Origin: Fibrobacteraceae bacterium
GTDB taxonomy: Bacteria; Fibrobacterota; Fibrobacteria; Fibrobacterales; Fibrobacteraceae
Reading direction: 5' to 3'
NCBI GenBank assembly: GCA_021443045.1
Contig: JABUUT010000034.1
Coordinates: 14,673 to 28,171 of the forward strand
DNA length: 13,499 nucleotides
The notes beneath the pieces are model-generated. The model did not search any database. It was not told where the DNA came from and saw nothing but the letters and a program-made list of their open reading frames with translations. The position numbers were made by a program, and so were the translations under genes. This document shows, one piece after another, positions 1-5,627 of the stretch (within the stretch, counting starts at the first letter, position 1; each line of letters opens with the position of its first letter).

Positions 1-107
1 CTAGAGGTGTGGGCTATGAGCTCAAAGTGAGCGTAGCGAACGGCCTCATTCCTCAAAGCAACACCGTCGCGACCTCACCGCTATCAGTTGAAAGTAAAAA
101 AAACTAG
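1..107 (+). CDS. C-terminal end of an unidentified protein (partial)
   Basis: Frame 3 is open from the left edge to a TAG at 105-107, while the other two plus frames contain stops. The visible tail is about 34 residues and includes GYELKVSVANGL and ends SVESKKN. The alternation of hydrophobic and polar residues (YELKVSVANG) resembles the last strand of a fibronectin type III or other beta-sandwich domain, but this is only an impression from a short tail. The gene is convergent with the rhomboid gene, and the two stop codons interlock over the palindrome CTAG at 104-107. The start lies outside the window, and the function cannot be named. Confidence 0.5.
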   Translation, partial: RGVGYELKVSVANGLIPQSNTVATSPLSVESKKN

Positions 108-922
108 CCCCTGCGGCGGCGAATTCTATCACTAGCCTGCAACAAAAACTGTTTTTCCCCATCTGTCAAAGAGTGGATGCCAGAATCATTCACCTTCCTG
201 AGTATTTCATCCATCCTCTTTTCCTCATCTATGTAAAAAACTACACCTTCAATACCAGCACTTTCCTTTTTATTAGAAGACACCTTTATTTTAGGCCGGA
301 TAAAAATTCTTCCAAACTTAGAAAAACCACCCTGATAGAACCACATGTAAATAAAGCCAGCAACCACACCACCTAAATGAGTGAAATGAGCAATGGTGTC
401 CCCCGAGTTGGCAAAGAACACATCCACAGCAACAAGCACCCACATGGCATACTTAATCTTCATGGGAATAAAAAAGAAAAGCAGCAAACGACGCTCTGGG
501 AAAAACTTGTAGTAGGCAACAAAAATTCCCATTAAAGCTCCAGAAGCACCTATAATAAAGGCATAAGGATTCAAGGCACCACTTAAATAGAAGGGAATAC
601 TAAACAGACCTGAGAAAATACCACAGAACATGTACATAGCCACAAAATGTTTATTCCCCATCCATTCCGCAATTTCATCTCCAAACATCCATAGCATAAG
701 CATGTTGAAAATAAAATGCATAAACTGCACATGAACAAACATGTAAGTCACATAGCGCCAAGGTTCCATAAAGTAGGCAGGAATCAAGGAGCCATACCCC
801 ACAATAGAGCCAAACAACATGTCGTTGCGAAGGTTCTGGGCTAAAAAAGCGAGAACAAAAACAGCAGCATTGATTAAAATCAACACTCTAAGAGGTTTTG
901 CCAAATATCTAAAAGGTTTCAT
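104..922 (-). CDS. Rhomboid family intramembrane serine protease
   Basis: A 272-residue polytopic membrane protein that should cleave transmembrane substrates within the inner membrane. The rhomboid core is complete. WRYVTYMFVH (55-64) is followed by His69 and Asn73 (HFIFN), which match the oxyanion-hole His and Asn of GlpG. The GASG motif has the nucleophile Ser127, and the catalytic His182 lies in HLGG (182-185). About six hydrophobic segments lie between residues 12 and 196. The C-terminal cytosolic tail (about 205-272) ends in a helical segment with DEILRKVNDSGIHSLTDGEK, a tail often attached to rhomboids of Bacteroidetes-like bacteria, and a basic RIRRRRG end. The start codon overlaps the coaD stop by 4 bp (ATGA), so translation is probably coupled. 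It is the last gene of the minus-strand operon. The natural substrate cannot be inferred. Confidence 0.96.
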   Translation of the reverse strand: MKPFRYLAKPLRVLILINAAVFVLAFLAQNLRNDMLFGSIVGYGSLIPAYFMEPWRYVTYMFVHVQFMHFIFNMLMLWMFGDEIAEWMGNKHFVAMYMFCGIFSGLFSIPFYLSGALNPYAFIIGASGALMGIFVAYYKFFPERRLLLFFFIPMKIKYAMWVLVAVDVFFANSGDTIAHFTHLGGVVAGFIYMWFYQGGFSKFGRIFIRPKIKVSSNKKESAGIEGVVFYIDEEKRMDEILRKVNDSGIHSLTDGEKQFLLQASDRIRRRRG

Positions 923-1431
923 TCAATTTTTTCCAATTCAAGTTTAAGTAACGAAAACATGCCTTCGGGAACAAAATTTTCCACAGAAGTTCCATTGGCA
1001 ATTAATTCACGAACCACACTGCTGCATATTGCCAAATGCTCCGGATGGCTCAGCAAAAAAACAGTTTCAGCGTTGGAATACAAAGCTCTGTTGTTCCAAG
1101 CCACCGTCTGTTCAAAGGGAATGTCTGCGGCACTGCGAATGCCCCTAACCAAATAGGAAGCCTTCTTTTCTTTCATATAGTCCACAGTCAAGCCCTCAAA
1201 AAAATCCACATGTATTTTTTTTTGAATTTCCTTGTGTAAATTTTTGACAGAGGCTTCTATAAAACCTTTTCTAACTTCAGGAGTAAAAAGATTTTTCTTA
1301 CTATTATTTTTCGCCACCAAAATCCAAAGTTCATCAAATAGGGCTCCAGCCCTTTCCACAATGTCTAAATGGCCCTTGGTAAAAGGGTCAAAAGATCCGG
1401 CAAAAACAGCTCTCTTATCAGTTTTACTCAT
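919..1431 (-). CDS. coaD: Phosphopantetheine adenylyltransferase
   Basis: Cytosolic enzyme of coenzyme A synthesis: 4'-phosphopantetheine plus ATP gives dephospho-CoA plus diphosphate. At 170 residues it has the usual family length. The nucleotidyltransferase signature is intact: GSFDPFTKGH (12-21) with the T-x-G-H motif at 18-21, then LVRGIRSAAD (94-103), and the ICSSVVRE motif (135-142) corresponding to the usual ISSSxVRE. It lies 11 bp downstream of rsmD, and the rsmD-coaD pairing is common in bacteria. It overlaps the rhomboid gene by 4 bp. No clear Shine-Dalgarno sequence precedes the ATG, and expression probably depends on the operon. Confidence 0.98.
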   Translation of the reverse strand: MSKTDKRAVFAGSFDPFTKGHLDIVERAGALFDELWILVAKNNSKKNLFTPEVRKGFIEASVKNLHKEIQKKIHVDFFEGLTVDYMKEKKASYLVRGIRSAADIPFEQTVAWNNRALYSNAETVFLLSHPEHLAICSSVVRELIANGTSVENFVPEGMFSLLKLELEKIE

Positions 1432-1442
1432 ACCATTACAAT

Positions 1443-2018
1443 TTATAAATCAGCGTAATAAAAAAGCAAGGACGATTCTCCATACCGCCTAATTTTCGAC
1501 GCTATTTTACCTTTGGCATCGTCTTCTGCCCAATTTGGCAAATTTCGGCTGGGAGCCTCGAACACAGCTACCCCACCCGGATTCAGCCACTGGATAAAAC
1601 ATCTCAAATCAGGGTAAGCCTCCGTAAATGGAGGGTCTGCATAAATTAAGTCAAACCCCAGTTTTATAGAACCATCCCCATTCAACACACACAAGCTTTC
1701 TCTAGGCAGCGTGAGCACATTCTTCTCCAGCAAAGTCAGTCTAGATTCCATTTTTACCGACTTGTAGCCTTGAAGAATCAGCATGGCCTGGGAATGTGCC
1801 ATTTCTACAGCCACCACACTTTCAGCACCGCGACTGAGTGCTTCCATACCCATAATGCCACTTCCGGCAAACAGATCCAAAACACGGTAGCCATCCACCG
1901 TTTGCAAAATATTAAATAGAGCTTCTCGAGTGCGAGAGCCTGTAGGCCTTGTTTTAGAAGTCGAAGGAGACGGAATAAGCCGCCCCCTCAAAGAACCTCC
2001 CGTTATGCGGATGGGCAT
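1443..2018 (-). CDS. rsmD: 16S rRNA (guanine(966)-N2)-methyltransferase
   Basis: Methylates G966 (E. coli numbering) of 16S rRNA in the assembling 30S subunit using S-adenosylmethionine. The 191-residue protein shows the family N terminus (RITGGSLRGR, 4-13), TRPTGSRTREALFNIL (23-38), the SAM-binding motif I LDLFAGSG (47-54) followed by MEALSRGA, and the catalytic DPPF motif (128-131). Length is normal. The start is 1 bp after the stop of the upstream pilN/pilO-like gene and has no good ribosome binding site, which suggests translational coupling. coaD follows 11 bp later. Confidence 0.96.
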   Translation of the reverse strand: MPIRITGGSLRGRLIPSPSTSKTRPTGSRTREALFNILQTVDGYRVLDLFAGSGIMGMEALSRGAESVVAVEMAHSQAMLILQGYKSVKMESRLTLLEKNVLTLPRESLCVLNGDGSIKLGFDLIYADPPFTEAYPDLRCFIQWLNPGGVAVFEAPSRNLPNWAEDDAKGKIASKIRRYGESSLLFYYADL

Positions 2019-2019
2019 A

Positions 2020-3036
2020 TTAAGGCACTACAAAAGTAACGAACTGCAAAGCAGAAACCATGTCCTTGCGGGCCAGTTTCATTTCGGCCTTTTGAATGCC
2101 AATGCGGACTGGAGAATCTGCAAAGGATGCTATAAAGGTTTGCAATTCCTGGAAACTAGCTGTAGAAGATACTTTGTATGTATAACGTTTGTAAACGCCA
2201 AAGTCTTCCACAACGGGCTTGTCAAAACCGGAGAACTTAACCTTGTATTCGCCAGCCAAAACCTGAAGGGCCTTCACTTCGGCATTCAGTTCTGCCACAG
2301 AAACAAACTTAGAAATGGTACTTGTGGAAGCATTGGTTACATTGTAGCAGCCAAAGGCGGTAATGTCGGTGGCAGGCGCATTCTCTGGAAGAGGAGGTGT
2401 TTTAAAGTCGGTACTAACAGACTTTAAGCGATCCAAAAAGGCGCGCTGTGAAGAAGCCTTGGTAGCCACGCCGCGAGCGTAGTAGTAGTTTGGAGCCTGA
2501 TAAACCAAGTCCGAAAAACCTACATCGTCTGGAGTTGCCGTATTCAAGAAAGCCAAAAACTGAGACATGGAAGAACGAGCATAGGAAAGTTTTTCCAACG
2601 GCAGGTAGGAACTGTAATCCGTGCGTTTGTTGTTAAAAAGAGCCTGAGGATTAATTTCACCCACAACCTGCTTTATAGAAACAGATTCACGACGCTTAAT
2701 AGCTTCTTCGGCAGCCAGACGCTGGGCTTCCAAGGAGCCACCAGCCATGGTGGTTTGACCACCTTCACCCATAGACAACGCCGAGCGAGAAGGGTCCTCG
2801 GCCCCAATCAAGTTCAAGTACTGGGCAGGCAAAGCCCCCTGCAAAGGAGCCGGAACTCCGGCCACACTCAAGAAGCAACTAAAGGCCACAACAACAAACA
2901 GAGCGGCAACCAGAATGGTAAGAGCCTTCTTCTTAGAAGACTTTTTCGTGATGGTCACAGAGTTTATGTTAATGGTAGAAACGGAGTCCACAGAAATGGA
3001 GCGTTCTGCAGCATCTATCAAATTCAAGCGGATCAT
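2020..3036 (-). CDS. PilN/PilO-like type IV pilus alignment protein (apparent fusion)
   Basis: A 338-residue bitopic membrane protein. The first residues, MIRLNLIDAA, match the conserved cytoplasmic N terminus of PilN (typically MIRINLLP), which docks into PilM. A basic stretch KKSSKKK (31-37) precedes one transmembrane helix (about 38-59), so the rest lies in the periplasm. Residues about 145-212 look like the PilN periplasmic fold (SQFLAFLNTATP, then YARGVATKASSQRAFLDRLKS). Residues about 240-338 look like PilO, with FQELQTFIASFADSPVRIG (295-313) followed by EMKLA. Two periplasmic domains with one membrane anchor suggest a fused PilN-PilO. The gene overlaps pilM by 4 bp (ATGA), which supports the partnership. 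It could also be a type II secretion GspL/GspM analogue. The fold assignment is by eye and the family is divergent. Confidence 0.75.
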   Translation of the reverse strand: MIRLNLIDAAERSISVDSVSTININSVTITKKSSKKKALTILVAALFVVVAFSCFLSVAGVPAPLQGALPAQYLNLIGAEDPSRSALSMGEGGQTTMAGGSLEAQRLAAEEAIKRRESVSIKQVVGEINPQALFNNKRTDYSSYLPLEKLSYARSSMSQFLAFLNTATPDDVGFSDLVYQAPNYYYARGVATKASSQRAFLDRLKSVSTDFKTPPLPENAPATDITAFGCYNVTNASTSTISKFVSVAELNAEVKALQVLAGEYKVKFSGFDKPVVEDFGVYKRYTYKVSSTASFQELQTFIASFADSPVRIGIQKAEMKLARKDMVSALQFVTFVVP

Positions 3037-3941
3037 ACACCCTCCACCAAGCTCAAGGCACAGCCTATGGCGCCAACACAGCTCAGCACCATATCGGCAT
3101 TTTCAGCCTCAACCGGAAGTCTAAGATTGGAGAAAGAGTCCAGCAGCATCAGCTGGCAGTCATTCACCTTACCTCTCAAAGTTTCAACAAACTGAGGATC
3201 ATTGGCCAACTCTCCGCAAACACGAAGGGTATTCACCTCCAAGGAAGGGTTTTCATCTTTAGCCTTGACCAACTGTTCCTGTATGCCCTCTGCAAGCATT
3301 TCGTAAGCTTTTTCGTTTCCCCAAGCCGACAGTGTAGAAACACCGCGCAGGCACTGGAGGTTGTCTTTGCTCAACCACATCATGGTCACGCCAGCCGTAT
3401 CAGCCTTTATAACGCATTCCATGTCCTTAATATTGTTGGCCACATCCATCAAATTCAGCATAGAAAGCACATCCACTTCCATAGAAGCTGGAGCCAAAGC
3501 CTTGTTGCGGAATCCTTTACGCAAGCCATCCACCCATTCCTTGCGCACCGCAATCATCAAAACGGTAAGGCCCAGGGAAGGCTGCCCACCAATAACCTGA
3601 TAGTCTAAAATGTAGGCGTTTTCATCGGCATTGGTAATGAGCTTTAAATACCACTTTACATATTCATCAACATTGGCAGAAGCCTCGGCAGGAATATAGA
3701 CCTGGCGAACAATAGAGCGGAAAGCCGTCATGGTTACTGCCACAGACTCCACTTTTTCGATCTTATTTTGGTCCATCCATTCCTGCAAGACCGATTCAAA
3801 TGTGAACACATCATCAATCGGGCTGGTTTCGGTTGGCAAAACAGCTGTCTTAAGAACACGCTTTTCGGCAGAGTCCAACAGGGCGACTTTTAGGGAAGCA
3901 TCGCCTACTTCTATACCCATGTATAACTTCGTATCACTCAT
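3033..3941 (-). CDS. pilM: PilM-like actin-fold pilus assembly protein
   Basis: A 302-residue soluble protein with no signal peptide or membrane helix. The N terminus GIEVGDASLK (9-18) matches the phosphate-1 loop of actin-like ATPases of the PilM/FtsA type. PilM forms the cytoplasmic part of the pilus inner-membrane complex and binds the N terminus of PilN. The next gene, overlapping by 4 bp, encodes a protein that begins with the PilN docking sequence, and this is the strongest support for the call. The C-terminal half has an alternating pattern, with a possible adenosine-binding stretch VLSCVGAIGCAL (285-296). It is somewhat shorter than typical PilM (about 350 residues) and divergent. No Shine-Dalgarno sequence is evident; Met8 is an alternative start. 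Confidence 0.75.
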   Translation of the reverse strand: MSDTKLYMGIEVGDASLKVALLDSAEKRVLKTAVLPTETSPIDDVFTFESVLQEWMDQNKIEKVESVAVTMTAFRSIVRQVYIPAEASANVDEYVKWYLKLITNADENAYILDYQVIGGQPSLGLTVLMIAVRKEWVDGLRKGFRNKALAPASMEVDVLSMLNLMDVANNIKDMECVIKADTAGVTMMWLSKDNLQCLRGVSTLSAWGNEKAYEMLAEGIQEQLVKAKDENPSLEVNTLRVCGELANDPQFVETLRGKVNDCQLMLLDSFSNLRLPVEAENADMVLSCVGAIGCALSLVEGV

Positions 3942-3979
3942 ATAATCAACGACTTATGTAAAATTCTACCCTATAAAAT

Positions 3980-4438
3980 CTAATCAAAAATTACCCCCTG
4001 GAGTATGCCCTCCAACTTTTTTTTGCCAATTCCAGGCACTTTCTCCAGATCCGAAGGGGTTTTTATAGGCCCCGAAGCATTTCTAAAGGCAATTATCCGC
4101 TCCGCCAGCTTGGGCCCCACCCCCTTTAAGGCACAAAGTTCCTCTGCAGAAGCCTGGTTGATTTTTAAAGGAAGCTGCACCTTGGGCTTCTCTTTTTTGG
4201 TTTTTCGGTAAATTTTTCCAGAATCATTCTCAGAATTTTTTTCCAAAACCGCCCCCACAGTCAATGAATCCTGCCGAGGTTGGATTGGTGTAAAAGTAGG
4301 TTGGGAGGAGGCTTCCTGGGCAAAGACCACATCAAAGCTTCCTATTGCCGGAAGCCCCCAAGGCAAGATTTTTACCACCAGACCCAAAACAAAAAAGGCT
4401 ATAGCCAAACGAACTACTTGTTTTTCAGGAGCATTCAT
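3980..4438 (-). CDS. ComEA-like helix-hairpin-helix DNA-binding protein
   Basis: With the start used here the protein has 152 residues. A hydrophobic segment (about 8-30) and a possible signal-peptidase site VFA|QEA near residue 40 place it in the periplasm or anchor it in the inner membrane. A low-complexity linker (about 41-88) leads to a ComEA-type domain at 90-152: LKINQASAEELCALKGVG, then two helix-hairpin-helix motifs, GVGPKLAERI (106-115) and GIGKKKLEGIL (136-146). ComEA proteins bind incoming double-stranded DNA during natural transformation. The reading frame is open up to 4513, but the ATG at 4438 has a strong GAGGTG ribosome binding site and gives a sensible signal sequence. It lies 38 bp upstream of pilM, linking DNA binding with the pilus genes. 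A DNA repair role remains possible. Confidence 0.85.
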   Translation of the reverse strand: MNAPEKQVVRLAIAFFVLGLVVKILPWGLPAIGSFDVVFAQEASSQPTFTPIQPRQDSLTVGAVLEKNSENDSGKIYRKTKKEKPKVQLPLKINQASAEELCALKGVGPKLAERIIAFRNASGPIKTPSDLEKVPGIGKKKLEGILQGVIFD

Positions 4439-4442
4439 TCCG

Positions 4443-4448
4443 CACCTC
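4443..4448 (-). promoter_or_regulatory. Ribosome binding site that sets the comEA-like start
   Basis: On the minus strand GAGGTG lies 4 nt before the ATG at 4436-4438 and pairs with the GGAGGTGAT complement of the 16S rRNA tail. It is one of the few clear Shine-Dalgarno sequences in the window and decides this start against in-frame ATGs further upstream (4450, 4513). Confidence 0.6.
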
Positions 4449-4511
4449 ATTAATTTGTACACAATTTTCCAGGAGCATCTCCCAGAAAAAGCGCCCAAAA
4501 TCATATAAGGC

Positions 4512-4553
4512 AACCTCTAAACCGTTTTTGAAACCAACAAATTTTTAGAGGTT
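4512..4553. repeat. 10-bp perfect inverted repeat between kdsB and the comEA-like gene
   Basis: AACCTCTAAA at 4512-4521 is exactly inverted as TTTAGAGGTT at 4544-4553, with a 22-nt spacer. It sits in the 143-bp gap upstream of the comEA-pilM operon. There is no U-tract directly after the right arm on either strand, so it is not a standard intrinsic terminator. An operator or transcript-processing hairpin is possible. The 9-mer ACCTCTAAA recurs at 8009-8017 upstream of the helicase gene. Confidence 0.5.
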
Positions 4554-4581
4554 ACTGTAAAACATGTAGAAAAGAAACCCG

Positions 4582-5283
4582 CTACAAACCATTTCTCAGA
4601 AGATACTTTACCGATTGGGCATCGGAAGGCACATCTACAGAAATAGAGGGACTAGCGCTATGGACAATGCGAATGGGGCGTTTGCCTAATATACGCATCT
4701 GTTCCAGGGAACGTTCCAGTTCCAGCGGATTTTGCGGCAGAGACGAGAATTCGTCTCGAGCCTCACGAGAATAGGCATAAATGCCTTGATGCTGAAACCA
4801 ACAGGGAGCCTCCTCAGGAAGCACCGTTCTGGAAAAGTCTACAGCGTAGTCGTCTTTTACCAAAACTTTCACCACTGTTTTCAACATGGCTTCTTCACGC
4901 TTTAGTGGGCAGGCCACCGTTACCCAATCTTGAGGGTACGTTTCCAGTTCCTCCGCCACGCGACAAAGAAGATTGGGGTCTACAAGGGGTTCATCCCCCT
5001 GCAAATTTACAACCAAATCCAAATCCAATGCACGAGCTGCCTCAGCCACACGGTCGGAACCGGTAGCACATTCTCCCGTGAGAATAAAATCAAAGCCAGC
5101 GCCATAGACCACGTCGGCAATTTTTTCAGAATCGGTTGCACAGACAATGGTATCAAAACATTCGGCCAAAAGGGCACGTTCCAAGGTACGCACAATCATT
5201 GATTTGCCGCATAAATCTATCAAAGGTTTTCCCGGAAACCGGGAAGAGCCCATGCGGGCAGGAACAATGCAGTGAACAGCCAT
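4582..5283 (-). CDS. kdsB: 3-deoxy-manno-octulosonate cytidylyltransferase (CMP-Kdo synthetase)
   Basis: Cytosolic enzyme that activates Kdo with CTP to CMP-Kdo for the lipopolysaccharide inner core. At 233 residues it is slightly shorter than the usual 245-250. Visible motifs are the CTP-binding loop PARMGSSRFPGKPL (8-21), CATDSEKI (48-55), TGSDRVAE (74-81), LQGDEP (94-99, metal and nucleotide binding), HQGIYAYS (before the sugar-binding part), LERSLEQMRIL, and the C-terminal SVDVPSD. It lies 14 bp after gatC, so it is cotranscribed with a translation gene rather than with other lipopolysaccharide genes. It supports a Gram-negative envelope. No obvious Shine-Dalgarno sequence precedes the ATG. 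Confidence 0.95.
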   Translation of the reverse strand: MAVHCIVPARMGSSRFPGKPLIDLCGKSMIVRTLERALLAECFDTIVCATDSEKIADVVYGAGFDFILTGECATGSDRVAEAARALDLDLVVNLQGDEPLVDPNLLCRVAEELETYPQDWVTVACPLKREEAMLKTVVKVLVKDDYAVDFSRTVLPEEAPCWFQHQGIYAYSREARDEFSSLPQNPLELERSLEQMRILGKRPIRIVHSASPSISVDVPSDAQSVKYLLRNGL

Positions 5284-5297
5284 GGAACAACTTGGGG

Positions 5298-5579
5298 TTA
5301 CATTACCTTTGGAATGGCAAAATGATCGTTTTCAACCGCAGGAGCGTTGCTAAAAGCTTTTTCCAAAGGAAGCCCTTCCACGGGAACATCTTCACGAAGA
5401 ATGGTGGCCCCATTTTCAACGGCGGTCATGGGCTCCACATGAGACAAATCCAAGGCCTTGAGAGCATCCAGATGATTGAGCATTTTGTCCAAATGCCCCT
5501 TTACCGCAGGAATTTCTTCTTCGGAAATACTCAAGCGCGAAAGTTTAGCCAATTTCAAAACTTCATCATTTTCAAGCAT
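5298..5579 (-). CDS. gatC: Asp-tRNA(Asn)/Glu-tRNA(Gln) amidotransferase subunit C
   Basis: A 93-residue protein of normal GatC length. GatC clasps GatA and GatB in the GatCAB complex, which converts Glu-tRNA(Gln) (and Asp-tRNA(Asn)) to the correctly amidated forms. The family pattern is clear: VLKLAKLSRLSISEEE near the N terminus, a helix with DKMLNHLDALKALD, the VEPMTAV turn, LREDVPVEGLP, and a C-terminal NAPAVENDHFAIPKVM. A GAGG ribosome binding site (5585-5588) stands 5 nt before the ATG. The gene starts 48 bp after the helicase stop. gatA and gatB are not adjacent; kdsB follows. Confidence 0.94.
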   Translation of the reverse strand: MLENDEVLKLAKLSRLSISEEEIPAVKGHLDKMLNHLDALKALDLSHVEPMTAVENGATILREDVPVEGLPLEKAFSNAPAVENDHFAIPKVM

Positions 5580-5627
5580 AAAAGCCTCACTAATACAAGC
5601 TAATAATACAAAAAAAAATTTGTCCTA

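Noticed and set aside
1930..2427. A 165-codon plus-strand open frame
   Set aside because: It is antisense to rsmD and the pilN/O-like gene, both well supported, and its translation shows no recognisable motif.
4439..4513. N-terminal extension of the comEA-like protein to ATG 4513
   Set aside because: The extension would place 25 polar and mixed residues before the signal sequence, whereas ATG 4438 has a strong ribosome binding site; the upstream stretch also includes part of the inverted repeat.
5136..5603. A 155-codon plus-strand open frame
   Set aside because: It lies opposite kdsB and gatC, which have complete family motifs; the translation is rich in residues typical of antisense frames.
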